Assembly: GCF_003351045.1 (NCBI RefSeq)
Contig: NZ_QQZY01000001.1
Span: 248,001 to 312,000 of the forward strand
Source: Gaiella occulta
Lineage (GTDB): Bacteria > Actinomycetota > Thermoleophilia > Gaiellales > Gaiellaceae
DNA length: 64,000 nt
Reading direction: 5' to 3'
A program made the position numbers and the translations under genes. Below are positions 18,524-26,310 of this stretch, piece after piece. The first letter of the stretch is position 1; the number at the start of each line of letters is the position of its first letter. Below the pieces are notes generated by a model, which searched no databases, was not told where the DNA came from, and worked only from the letters and a program-made list of their open reading frames with translations.

Positions 18524-18978
18524 ACGGCCTCCACGATCTCCGGCAGCTTCGCCTCCAGCTCTGCGCTGAACCCGTCGCCCCAGCCCTCCGGCTCGACCGG
18601 CTCGACCTCGACCACCCGGACGTCGTCGGGGAGGCCGCCGAGCACCCCGCAGACGACCAGGAGGTTGTCCAACGAGATCACGCCCGTCACGGCCTCGCCG
18701 ACCCGTGCCTGGATCTCGGTCGTGTCGGGGAGGACGCCGTTCCAGCGATAGCGCTCGATGGTGCCCGGGGCACGACCACGGCGGACCGACGCCACGAGGA
18801 CGAGACGGTCGTACGGCGGCCGTTCGTGCAGGTTGTGCGAGAGCGCGACGGGGCCGTACGAGAGATCCTCGATCTCGATGCCGTCCCGGGTCTCCGGCGC
18901 GAGTGTGTCCGCGAGGTAGGGCCCGAGGGACTCGTCCCGCAGAAATCGATATCCCACACCTCCGACGAGTATGCGCAT
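18502..18978 (-). CDS. Hydrogenase maturation protease-like protein (second paralogue)
   Basis: A 158-residue protein beginning MRILVGGVGYRFLRDESLGP, which matches the M52 protease N-terminal strand and loop. It continues with IEDLSYGPVAL...YDRLVLVASV and a central ISLDNLLVVCGVLGG strand. The usual GN-x5-D nickel-sensing pattern is altered (GY instead of GN), so it may be a non-proteolytic homologue. It directly follows the large-subunit gene and overlaps the NifU-Rieske gene by 22 bases. Confidence 0.72.
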   Translation of the reverse strand: MRILVGGVGYRFLRDESLGPYLADTLAPETRDGIEIEDLSYGPVALSHNLHERPPYDRLVLVASVRRGRAPGTIERYRWNGVLPDTTEIQARVGEAVTGVISLDNLLVVCGVLGGLPDDVRVVEVEPVEPEGWGDGFSAELEAKLPEIVEAVWTSTAP

Positions 18979-19015
18979 CGGCGGGTCCTCGCGTCCTCGA
19001 CTACGCCGGGAAACG

Positions 19016-20935
19016 CTAGTGGTCGTGGCCGTCGTCGTCCACCCCGCAGGCGCAGGTGACCACGTCTCTCGTGATCACCCTGCCCCCTGTGTTGATGTGT
19101 GTCGTGCAGGGCATGCACGGGTCGAAGCTGCGGATAGCCCGGAGGATGTCGATGCCCTTGTAGTCCTCCGGCTTCTCGTAGTTCTCGAGGAGCGGCGTCG
19201 CGCTGACGGCCTCCTCGTAGGGTCCGGGGTTGCCCCACGGGTCCTTGGGCGAGGCCATCCAGGTCGACGGCGTCAGGATCTGGTAGTTCTCGATCACGCC
19301 GCCGTCGATGACCGCGTGGTGGGTGAGGTAGCCGCGCCCGGCGCCCCAGAAGCCCGCTCCGATGCGGAAGTCCTTCGGAACGGTGTGCTTGACGGACGTT
19401 GCGGTCTGGTTCTTGCGCATCAGGTCGAGACCGATCAGGACGTTCTCGTAGGCGATCAGAGCCGTGTAGAGGATCGCGTACGCTCGCCCGCGGTTACGCT
19501 CGAAGGCGCCCCATTTCTCCGGCACGTGCCATTCGCGGACGCCTCCGGGGAGCGCGGCCTTCGGCACCGCGAGCTTGAGGCTGTGCCCCGTCGGCTCGAT
19601 GAAGGTGGTGCGCGTGAAGTCCGGCGCGAGCGCGGTCGCCCACAGGCGCGAATACGCCCCGGTCTCCATAGCCAGTCGATCCCAGCGGGGGGCGGTCGAC
19701 CACGAGTACTTCTCTTTCCAGTTCGTGCCACCGGGCTTCGGAATCGTCTGCTTGTTCCAGGGGTGGTACGGCGAGAGAGGGTTGCCGGCCGGGTCGGTCT
19801 TGAACTGGTAGGCGCCGTTGCCCTTGCCTTCGTCGGCCCAGTCCTCGTAGAAAGAGTGTTCGACGAACTCCTCGACGCCGATGTTGAGCGCTTGCATGCT
19901 CGTCGTCACGAGCTCACCGTCGACGATCACGGCCGGGGGTGCCCACCGGTCGCGCGCCCAGGTGTCGACGTTCTCGTACGTTCCGTCGTAGGAGTACGGA
20001 TCGTCCCACTGACCGGGCTCGATCAGGTTCTTCGGCCGCTTGCCGATGTCCGCGTAGCGGGGGTTCGCGTCGTAGAAGAACTCGATCAGGTCGTCCCAGA
20101 TCGCGACGACCTTCTGTCCGTAGTCGAAGAACTTGACGATCCGCAGCATCACCTCGTTCATGTCGGACGTGTCGATCGTGGCGCTGACGCCACCGGGAAC
20201 GATGGTCTGCGGGTGCGGGTACTTGCCGCCGATGATGACATACGCCTCGCGGGCGACGCGAGTCATGTGGAGCGCCTCCGCGTAGAGCTTGCCGGTGAGC
20301 GGCGTCATCGCGGTCATGATCTCGCCGATCGTCGCGAAGCCGTGCGTCTCCTTGCCGGCCGCCGACGTGCGCTCGGCGCGATCCCAGAGCTCCGGGTTGG
20401 TCTCGCGGATCGCCGGTTCCGACATGTCCGGCCCGGCGAGGAGGAACAGATGCAACGGGTGGTCGTACAGGTACTCGACCGAGAGCAGGAGGTTGCGCGC
20501 AACGACCCCCATCGGTGGAGGGTGGATGCCGAAGGCCATTTCGAGCGCGAGCGCCGAGGCGGTGGCGTGCACCCCGCCGCAGACGCCGCAGGCGCGGCTC
20601 GAGATGAAGATCGCATCGCGGGGGTCGCGACCCTTGAGGATGATCTCGTACCCTCGGAAGAGGGTCGCCATCGAATCCGTTTCGAGCACCTCGCGGTTCT
20701 CGAGGTCGACGATCGCGTGGAACGCGAGGGCGCCGGCCACGCGCGTGACGGGGTCGAAGTCGACCTGGCGGATGTGCCCGTTCCGGGCCAGCAGCTTCTG
20801 CAGCTTTTCCGCTCCTTCGGGACTCCCGAGCGGCGCTAGCTCGGCTACCTGGTAGCCGTACGGGTCGGCCAGGCCGTCCCTGAGACGCGCGTTGCCGTGC
20901 TCGTCGAACTCGATCGGGAGGTTCTTGAAGCACAT
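19016..20935 (-). CDS. hhyL: [NiFe]-hydrogenase large subunit, group 1h-like
   Basis: A 639-residue catalytic subunit. The L1 nickel-binding motif RACGVCGG is at residues 114-121 and the L2 motif DPCMPCTTH at 605-613. All four nickel ligands are Cys, so this is not a NiFeSe enzyme. The 26-residue tail after His613 is what the maturation protease would remove. The tail's CACG and the long mid-region insertions (EFFYDANPRYADIGKRP, HPWNKQTIPKPGGTNW) agree with the actinobacterial high-affinity type used to oxidise trace H2. The ATG overlaps the small-subunit stop (TGATG). Confidence 0.95.
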   Translation of the reverse strand: MCFKNLPIEFDEHGNARLRDGLADPYGYQVAELAPLGSPEGAEKLQKLLARNGHIRQVDFDPVTRVAGALAFHAIVDLENREVLETDSMATLFRGYEIILKGRDPRDAIFISSRACGVCGGVHATASALALEMAFGIHPPPMGVVARNLLLSVEYLYDHPLHLFLLAGPDMSEPAIRETNPELWDRAERTSAAGKETHGFATIGEIMTAMTPLTGKLYAEALHMTRVAREAYVIIGGKYPHPQTIVPGGVSATIDTSDMNEVMLRIVKFFDYGQKVVAIWDDLIEFFYDANPRYADIGKRPKNLIEPGQWDDPYSYDGTYENVDTWARDRWAPPAVIVDGELVTTSMQALNIGVEEFVEHSFYEDWADEGKGNGAYQFKTDPAGNPLSPYHPWNKQTIPKPGGTNWKEKYSWSTAPRWDRLAMETGAYSRLWATALAPDFTRTTFIEPTGHSLKLAVPKAALPGGVREWHVPEKWGAFERNRGRAYAILYTALIAYENVLIGLDLMRKNQTATSVKHTVPKDFRIGAGFWGAGRGYLTHHAVIDGGVIENYQILTPSTWMASPKDPWGNPGPYEEAVSATPLLENYEKPEDYKGIDILRAIRSFDPCMPCTTHINTGGRVITRDVVTCACGVDDDGHDH

Positions 20936-22236
20936 CAGGTTTGCTCCTCGTTCGTGCTGCGGTCGGTCCTCTGGAGGACGTTCATCGTCTCGGGCACGGG
21001 CAGCTTGCCGGCGCGCTTCGCCTGGTCGACCGAGCCGCTGTACTGGAGACGCTTGTAGAAGAACCCGACCGCCCTCGCGGCCGTCGTCGGCTTCGCGTGC
21101 TCGAGCGCCCATCCGGACGGGACCTCGCCCGTCCTGTCCCAGAGCGACTCGCGGTTGGCGGAGCGCATCGACATCCGCCTCAGGCGGCGGATCCCCGCGC
21201 CGTAGGTGCGGGCGATCCCACCTGAGATCAGCGACCCGGGTGGCGACTTGTAGAACGGCGAGAACTTGTCGGGGAACCCCGGCATCGTGCAGCCGATGCA
21301 GGGGCCGCCCGCGACCATGCAGCCACCCATGTGGTTGATCGCCCCCCGCTCGGTGATGTTGCACTGCACGATTGGCCCCCAGCAGCCCAGGTCGACGAGG
21401 CATTCCTGATCGCCGTAGTCGTCGGCGAACACGCCTTCCTCGTAGTACCCGGCGCGGACGCAATGCCGGTGCACCGTCTCTCCGAAGAGCCAGGCGGGGC
21501 GACCGAGCTCGTCGAACTCCGGGAGGGGGCCGACGCCCTGGAGGAAGAGGAGTACCGCCGCGACCGTCTCGGTGAAGTTGTCTCCGATGGGGGAGCAGCC
21601 GGGAACGTTGATGACCGGGACGCCGAGCGCGGAGCGGTAGTCCTTGCCGAGGAAGTCCATCAGGCTCATCGAGCCGGTGACGTTGCCGGCGGCCGCAGGG
21701 ATCCCGCCCCACGTCGCACAGGTTCCGATCGCGATCGCGGCCGCCGCGCCGGGAGCCATCGCCTTCACCCAGTCGGTGACGCGCAGCGGCTGGCCTGGAG
21801 CGCGTGGCGAGGTCAGGGACTCGGGCCAGTCCTCGCCGACCCCGAAACCCGAGAAATAGCCCTCGCGCTCGAACCGCTGGTCGTCGGGGATCGAGCCCTC
21901 GAGCACGATCACGTACGGCGCTCCCAACGTGCCGTCGACGGCCTTCGCGAACGGGCGGATGAACCCGTGCCCGGCGTCGACCGAGAGCACCGGGTGGTGG
22001 AGCACGACGCGAGGCAACCCGGGGATCGACCCCATGAGCAGCTCCTCGACCGAAGGCGACGTCGCGCCCGTGACGGCGACGGAGCAGCCGTCACAGCTCA
22101 TCCCGGCGATCCAGAAGACGTGGAGCAGCGAGAGGGGCCCGGTCTCCGTTCCGCCGAGGCCACCGACGCCCATGGCGGCGTCCTCGCCAAAGACCTTGCC
22201 CGCGTGTGGAGCCTTCTGGATCGCACCGACGCTCAC
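20935..22236 (-). CDS. hhyS: [NiFe]-hydrogenase small subunit, group 1h-like
   Basis: A 433-residue electron-transfer subunit. The proximal cluster motif GMSCDGCSVAVTG is at about residues 45-57, and further ligands include GTCATWGGIPAA, NVPGCSPIGDNF and the distal/medial Cys pairs (CLVDLGCWGPIVQCN, GGPCIGCTMPGFPDKF). There is no Tat signal, so the enzyme stays cytosolic or on the inner membrane face. I chose the GTG at 22236 because GGAGGA lies 7 bases upstream; the ATG 28 codons earlier gives a low-complexity Arg/Tyr leader. It is the first gene of the minus-strand hydrogenase run. Confidence 0.94.
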   Translation of the reverse strand: MSVGAIQKAPHAGKVFGEDAAMGVGGLGGTETGPLSLLHVFWIAGMSCDGCSVAVTGATSPSVEELLMGSIPGLPRVVLHHPVLSVDAGHGFIRPFAKAVDGTLGAPYVIVLEGSIPDDQRFEREGYFSGFGVGEDWPESLTSPRAPGQPLRVTDWVKAMAPGAAAAIAIGTCATWGGIPAAAGNVTGSMSLMDFLGKDYRSALGVPVINVPGCSPIGDNFTETVAAVLLFLQGVGPLPEFDELGRPAWLFGETVHRHCVRAGYYEEGVFADDYGDQECLVDLGCWGPIVQCNITERGAINHMGGCMVAGGPCIGCTMPGFPDKFSPFYKSPPGSLISGGIARTYGAGIRRLRRMSMRSANRESLWDRTGEVPSGWALEHAKPTTAARAVGFFYKRLQYSGSVDQAKRAGKLPVPETMNVLQRTDRSTNEEQT

Positions 22237-22340
22237 GCCCTGGTCCTCCGATCGTCGTCGACGGGAGTTGCACACCACGTGGTAGATGTAGACTACATAG
22301 ACCCGTTTGTCACGTGCCACCCATCGACGAAGGAAGCGAC
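22237..22340. promoter_or_regulatory. Divergent promoter region between hhyS and the DUF1059-like gene, with two adjacent dyads
   Basis: This 104-base divergent spacer is locally AT-rich. It holds ACCACGTGGT, a perfect 10-bp palindrome (22274-22283), and directly after it ATGTAG-A-CTACAT, a perfect 6-bp dyad (22286-22298). The pattern TAGATG-N7-CATAGA overlaps the second and resembles the dyad before the ABC operon. It probably carries the main hydrogenase control sites; the regulator is unknown. Confidence 0.55.
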
Positions 22341-22529
22341 ATGTCAGGCCGCTACAGCTTTCAGTGACACCACGGGGGCGTCGCGTGCGGCGCCAAGATC
22401 ACCGGTGAAAGCGAGGGCGAGGTGCTAGCGAAGGCCGTCGAGCACGCGAAAGCCAAGCACGGCGTCGACCTGACGCACTCGAAGACGCTGACGCGATACG
22501 CGCAGGGTCTGATCCGGGAGGAGACCTGA
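22341..22529 (+). CDS. DUF1059-like small selenoprotein, in-frame TGA at codon 9
   Basis: A 62-residue protein starting at ATG 22341, with AAGGAAG 4 bases upstream. Codon 9 (22365-22367) is TGA, in the context YSFQ-U-HHGGVACGAKITGE. DUF1059 proteins carry C-x6-C at this place; here it is U-x6-C (U9, C16). The remaining sequence (GESEGEVLAKAVEHAKAKHGV) matches the family's core with its conserved EHAK-x2-HG, and the frame ends naturally at TGA 22527. A 6-bp hairpin follows the TGA. The gene lies between hydrogenase and hyp genes, 4 bases before the small membrane genes, so it is probably the first gene of the plus-strand operon. Function of DUF1059 is unknown. Confidence 0.82.
22377..22394 (+). 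promoter_or_regulatory. Candidate bacterial SECIS hairpin of the DUF1059-like gene
   Basis: GGCGTC-GCGTGC-GGCGCC pairs over 6 bp (one G-U), with a loop starting 16 bases after the TGA. The loop contains CGTGC, as in the other two candidate SECIS elements here. The closing G-C pair may extend the stem to 7 bp with loop CGTG. Confidence 0.6.
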
Positions 22530-22533
22530 GGCG

Positions 22534-22794
22534 ATGCTGGCAGTTTCGACAACGGGCTGGTGGGTTTTCGGCTCTCTCGTGGCGACCGCGGTCGTCCTCA
22601 TCGCGGCGCTCCTCCTCTTCGCGATCATCGCTTTCGCGCGGACGATCACGCGTCAGGCCGGTGAGATCGTCGAGGCGCTCGACGGAGCTCGCGCGAACAC
22701 CGACGCGCTGTACGACGTGACCCGGACGAATCTCGCCCTGGACCAGATCACGCGGCATCTGCGGACGTTGCGCGAAGGGCTGGAAACCGTATGA
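22534..22794 (+). CDS. Small single-helix membrane protein 1 of the hydrogenase island
   Basis: An 86-residue protein: one transmembrane helix (about residues 9-34, VFGSLVATAVVLIAALLLFA), then a charged amphipathic tail (RQAGEIVEALDGARANTDALYDVTRTNLALDQITRHLRTLREGL). It lies 4 bases after the DUF1059-like gene and overlaps the next gene by ATGA. No named family recognised. Position suggests membrane attachment or an electron-transfer link for the cytosolic hydrogenase. Confidence 0.75.
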   Translation: MLAVSTTGWWVFGSLVATAVVLIAALLLFAIIAFARTITRQAGEIVEALDGARANTDALYDVTRTNLALDQITRHLRTLREGLETV

Positions 22795-23048
22795 GCACGG
22801 TCACGAGCGTCCTCGCCCTGCTCGGTCTCGCGCTCGGTCTCGTCGTCGCGGTCGCAGTCGTCGCGCTCTTCAACCGGGTCATCGGGCCTGCCCGCGAGAT
22901 CGAGCGCTATGCGGATCACATCCTCACGGCCGGCGTGGGCATCGCACGGAACCTCGACGGCGTCGACGAAGCCTTGCGCACGCGTGAGCTCGCCACGGCA
23001 GTTCCCGGGCTCGCCGTCGCCTATCTCAGGAAGCTGGGTGCGTCGTGA
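22791..23048 (+). CDS. Small single-helix membrane protein 2 of the hydrogenase island
   Basis: An 85-residue protein with an N-terminal transmembrane helix (VLALLGLALGLVVAVAVVAL). A soluble tail of ~55 residues follows (GPAREIERYADHILTAGVGIARNLDGVDEALRTRELATAVPGLAVAYLRKLG). It overlaps both neighbours (ATGA and TGATG). Same architecture as the other three small membrane proteins; function unknown. Confidence 0.75.
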   Translation: MSTVTSVLALLGLALGLVVAVAVVALFNRVIGPAREIERYADHILTAGVGIARNLDGVDEALRTRELATAVPGLAVAYLRKLGAS

Positions 23049-23326
23049 TGGCCCCCCTCGCGCTCTCGGCCGGGGTGACCGCCGCCTGGTGGGTCGCTCT
23101 CGGCGTCCTCCTCGTGGTCGCACTGGTCGTCTGGGCGCTCCTCGAGGTGCTTCGGCGCGCGGTGCTCGACGTCGATGAGAGCGTCACCGCGGTCTGGACG
23201 ATGGGGAAGCGTGTGGCGCAGAACACCCAGACGACGTATCTGTTCGGGACGACGAAGGCCCGCGGTGTCGACCTGCTGGAGGAGCTGCAGCGCCACGCTG
23301 CGCTCCGGGAGAGGAGTGGAGCATGA
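23048..23326 (+). CDS. Small single-helix membrane protein 3 of the hydrogenase island
   Basis: About 92 residues. The N-terminal helix is WWVALGVLLVVALVVWALLEVL, followed by DVDESVTAVWTMGKRVAQNTQTTYLF, which is a rather conserved-looking polar segment, then a charged end. I use the ATG at 23048 in a TGATG overlap; a GTG one codon earlier (23045) is also possible. It overlaps the next gene by ATGA. Confidence 0.75.
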   Translation: MAPLALSAGVTAAWWVALGVLLVVALVVWALLEVLRRAVLDVDESVTAVWTMGKRVAQNTQTTYLFGTTKARGVDLLEELQRHAALRERSGA

Positions 23327-23577
23327 AGACGACTCTCATCGTGGTTACCCTGATCGAGGTTGCGCTGCTCGTGGCAGTGCTCGCGGGGTATCTGATCGCG
23401 ATCGCCGCGACGCTGCGGAGGGTCTCCGCGACCCTCGGTCTCATCACGTTCGGGGTGCGCGCGATCGAGAAGCAGACCGAGCCGATCGGGCCTGTCCTGA
23501 CCGACATCAACGGCGCCCTCGAACAGGTCGCCGGCGCGCTCGAGCAGGTCGCCCGACCGCAGATGCCGACGGTCTGA
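23323..23577 (+). CDS. Small single-helix membrane protein 4 of the hydrogenase island
   Basis: An 84-residue protein with one helix (LIEVALLVAVLAGYLIAIAATL). Its tail contains EKQTEPIGPVLTDINGALEQVAGALEQVA, a likely coiled-coil or amphipathic helix. Last of four consecutive small membrane genes; hypC follows 21 bases later. The tandem set may form one hetero-oligomeric stalk or anchor. Confidence 0.75.
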   Translation: MKTTLIVVTLIEVALLVAVLAGYLIAIAATLRRVSATLGLITFGVRAIEKQTEPIGPVLTDINGALEQVAGALEQVARPQMPTV

Positions 23578-23598
23578 CGGCGAGCCCGGAGAGCCGCG

Positions 23599-23877
23599 AT
23601 GTGCCTCGGGATTCCCGGCAGGATCGTCGAGATCGTCGACACGCAGCATCACATCGCCAAGGTCGACGTCTCGGGTGTCCGTCGGAACGTCAACGTCGGT
23701 CTCCTCGTGAACGGTCCCGACGCCGTCGCTGTCGGCGACTGGGTGCTGATCCACGTCGGCTTCGCGATGTCGAAGATCGACGAGGAGGAAGCGCAGTCGA
23801 CACGGGAGTTCCTCGAACGGCTCGGTGATCCCTACAGGCAGGAGCTCGCCGAGCTCGAAGCGAGCGGCATCGAATGA
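23599..23877 (+). CDS. hypC: Hydrogenase assembly chaperone HypC
   Basis: A 92-residue chaperone. The diagnostic N-terminus MCLGIPGRIVEI holds Cys2, which with HypD carries the Fe(CN)2CO unit to the large subunit. The VGDWVLIHVGFAMSKIDEEEA segment is the typical OB-like end of HypC, and about 20 extra residues follow. It overlaps the SIS-HypC gene by ATGA. Confidence 0.93.
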   Translation: MCLGIPGRIVEIVDTQHHIAKVDVSGVRRNVNVGLLVNGPDAVAVGDWVLIHVGFAMSKIDEEEAQSTREFLERLGDPYRQELAELEASGIE

Positions 23878-24587
23878 GAGCGCGGCTCGAGGCGCTCGTC
23901 AGCGAGAGGGAGCGGGTTCTCCGACAGTTCCTCGAAAGCGAGCAACGCCGCATCGCCCTGTCCTGTCACTCGCTCGCCCGCGCGTTCTCGCGCGGAGCGA
24001 CCCTGTACGCGTTCGGGACAGGCGCGGCGGCAACCGATGCCGCCCACGTCGCCGTGGAGTTCATGCATCCGGTGATCGTCGGAAAGAGAGCGCTCCCCGC
24101 CGTCGCTCTGACGAACGACCCGACCGGGCAGTCCACCACGCTTCGCCTCGCGCGCGCCTCCGACATCGCGCTCGGGATCGTCCACGGTGGTGAGGATCCG
24201 GCCGTCACGTCGTTCCTCGAAGACGCGACGCGTCAGGGTCTCCAGACGATCGCGCTCGTCGGTCCCGGCAGCGCGGTGCGTGCCGACGAGCTCTTCGTCG
24301 TACCGAGCGAAGACCCGCGCGTCGTCCAGGAGGTGCAGGAGACGGTCTATCACGTGCTCTGGGAGCTCGTCCACGTCTTCTTCGAGCAGCCAGGACTTCT
24401 CGCCGACACGTGCGTCACCTGCGGCGACGTCGCGGTGGAAGCACGGGTGGTCGAGGTCGACCGGCTGACGGCGATCGTCGAACGGGGTGGGCAGCGCGAG
24501 GAGGTCGCCATCGAGCTCCTCGAGGCTGTCGGGGTCGGGGATCGTGTTCTGTGCCACGCCGGAGTCGCGCTGGAGAAGCTTGCGTGA
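23874..24587 (+). CDS. SIS-domain/HypC-domain fusion protein
   Basis: A 237-residue protein. Residues ~30-175 are a sugar-isomerase (SIS, GmhA-like) domain: LYAFGTGAAATDAAHVAVEFMHPV and IALGIVHGGEDPAVTSFLEDATRQGLQTIALVG. Residues ~180-237 resemble HypC/HupF (CVTCGDVAVEARVVEVD...VGVGDRVLCHAGVALEKL), but the Cys is internal rather than at position 2. SIS-HypC fusions are found in actinobacterial hydrogenase clusters; their role is not established. It is coupled to both hypC and the next SIS gene by overlaps. Confidence 0.83.
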   Translation: MRARLEALVSERERVLRQFLESEQRRIALSCHSLARAFSRGATLYAFGTGAAATDAAHVAVEFMHPVIVGKRALPAVALTNDPTGQSTTLRLARASDIALGIVHGGEDPAVTSFLEDATRQGLQTIALVGPGSAVRADELFVVPSEDPRVVQEVQETVYHVLWELVHVFFEQPGLLADTCVTCGDVAVEARVVEVDRLTAIVERGGQREEVAIELLEAVGVGDRVLCHAGVALEKLA

Positions 24588-25192
24588 CCGATTTCCTCTA
24601 CCCGTTCCTCGGTGGCAGCGAGCGCGGCCTCGAGGCCACGCTCGAGCACGTCGCGGCGTCGACGCTCGACAAGGGCAATGATGTCGCCGAGTTGCGCCGC
24701 GGCATCGACCTCGAGGCAGTAACCGCATGCGGCCTTGCGATCCGGGATCGCCTCCACCGCGGTGGACGGCTGCTCGCCTTCGGCAACGGAGGCTCGTCGA
24801 CGGACGCCCAGGATGCGGCAGGCGACTTCCTCGCCGCCGGCTGGGGCGCGATCGCGCTCACGAACGACGCCGCGACGATCACCGGGGTAGCCAACGACGT
24901 CGGGTACGACAACGTCTTCTCTCGTCAGCTGATCGCTCTCGCTCGAGCCGACGATGTCGCACTTGCGTTCTCGACGAGCGGCTCCTCCCGGAACGTGGTG
25001 GCCGGTCTCGAGGAGGCCCACCGGCGACTCCTCCTGACCTGCGCCGTCACCGGGTACGGCGGCGGCACGCTCCGCGAGCTTCCGTGGCTCGACCACCTCT
25101 TCGTCGCAGCGGGCGACTATATCCCCCGGCTCCAGGAGGCACACGCAACCGTCGTGCACCTCCTTCTCGAGGTCGTCGGCGAGCGCTCGTGA
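24584..25192 (+). CDS. SIS-domain protein (GmhA/phosphoheptose isomerase-like)
   Basis: A 202-residue SIS protein with GRLLAFGNGGSSTDAQDAAGDFL and DDVALAFSTSGSSRNVVAGLEEA, the two phosphosugar-binding loops of GmhA-type isomerases. The GTG start overlaps the preceding stop (GTGA), and its own stop overlaps hypD's GTG. It stands among hyp genes rather than heptose genes. It probably acts with the SIS-HypC fusion in hydrogenase assembly or its regulation rather than in LPS synthesis (inference). Confidence 0.82.
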   Translation: MTDFLYPFLGGSERGLEATLEHVAASTLDKGNDVAELRRGIDLEAVTACGLAIRDRLHRGGRLLAFGNGGSSTDAQDAAGDFLAAGWGAIALTNDAATITGVANDVGYDNVFSRQLIALARADDVALAFSTSGSSRNVVAGLEEAHRRLLLTCAVTGYGGGTLRELPWLDHLFVAAGDYIPRLQEAHATVVHLLLEVVGERS

Positions 25193-26310
25193 GATACGTC
25201 GACGAGTACAGGTCGGGGAAGATCGCGCTGGATCTCTCGCAGCGCATCGAATCGGTGCTCGAGCCGGGTCGGAAGTACAAGCTGATGGAGGTGTGCGGAG
25301 GCCATACGCACACGATCTACAAGCACGGGATCGAGAACCTGCTTCCGCCCGCCGTCGACCTGATCCACGGCCCCGGCTGCCCGGTCTGCGTGATCCCGAT
25401 GGGCCGCATCGACGATGCGATCGCGATCGCCGAACGGCCGAACGTGATCTTCACGACCTTCGGCGACATGATGCGCGTACCGGGTGGAAACGGCTCGCTC
25501 CTCGAGGCCAAGGCCCGCGGAGCGGACGTGCGGATGGTGTACTCGCCGCTCGACGCTCTTCGCATCGCACGCGAGAATCCCGAGCGGGAGACGGTCTTCT
25601 TCGCGATCGGGTTCGAGACGACGACTCCGTCGACGGCGCTCACACTGCTGCGTGCCCGCAGCGAGGGGATCCGCAACTTCTTCGTCTTCGCGAATCACGT
25701 CACGATCATCCCGGCGATCCGGGCGATCCTCGGCTCCCCGGATCTCCGTCTGGACGGCTTCATCGGGCCCGGCCACGTCTCGACCGTGATCGGGACGGTG
25801 CCGTACCGCTTCATCGCTGAGAGCTACGGGAAGCCGCTCGTCGTCGCGGGCTTCGAGCCTCTCGACGTGCTCCAGGCGGCCTACATGGTTTTGCTTCAGC
25901 TGGCGGAAGGGCGTTGCGAGGTCGAGAACCAGTACACGCGCGTCGTTCGGGAAGCCGGAAACCCGCGTGCGCTCGAGGCGATCGCCGAGACGATGGAGCT
26001 CCGCACGACGTTCGAATGGCGCGGCCTCGGCTTCATCTCCCAGAGCGCCCTGGCCCTCCGGGTCGAGTTTGCCGACTGGGACGCCGAGCGTCGCTACGAC
26101 GTCCCGGGCGTCCGCGTCGCGGATCCGAAGGCGTGTCAGTGCGGTGAGGTACTGAAGGGCGTGATCAAGCCGTGGGAGTGCAAGGTCTTCGGCACGGCGT
26201 GCACGCCTGAGCGCCCGATCGGGACCTGCATGGTGTCGAGCGAAGGCGCGTGCGCCGCCTACTACAACTACGGGCGGTTCACGCGGCGGCTCGAGACCGT
26301 GGCAACGTGA
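25189..26310 (+). CDS. hypD: Hydrogenase maturation factor HypD
   Basis: A 373-residue Fe-S scaffold protein for the Fe(CN)2CO group. Key motifs: MEVCGGHTHTIYKHG (Cys for iron binding), IHGPGCPVCV, FETTTPSTA, GPGHVSTVIG, and C-terminal cysteines (CQCGEVLKG, CKVFGTAC, CMVSSEGAC) for the [4Fe-4S] cluster. The GTG at 25189 overlaps the SIS stop (GTGA); hypE starts in the same way at the end. Confidence 0.95.
   Translation: MRYVDEYRSGKIALDLSQRIESVLEPGRKYKLMEVCGGHTHTIYKHGIENLLPPAVDLIHGPGCPVCVIPMGRIDDAIAIAERPNVIFTTFGDMMRVPGGNGSLLEAKARGADVRMVYSPLDALRIARENPERETVFFAIGFETTTPSTALTLLRARSEGIRNFFVFANHVTIIPAIRAILGSPDLRLDGFIGPGHVSTVIGTVPYRFIAESYGKPLVVAGFEPLDVLQAAYMVLLQLAEGRCEVENQYTRVVREAGNPRALEAIAETMELRTTFEWRGLGFISQSALALRVEFADWDAERRYDVPGVRVADPKACQCGEVLKGVIKPWECKVFGTACTPERPIGTCMVSSEGACAAYYNYGRFTRRLETVAT

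Noticed and set aside
19016-20935. Hydrogenase as a [NiFeSe] enzyme
   Set aside because: All four L1/L2 nickel ligands are Cys codons; no TGA in the L2 motif.
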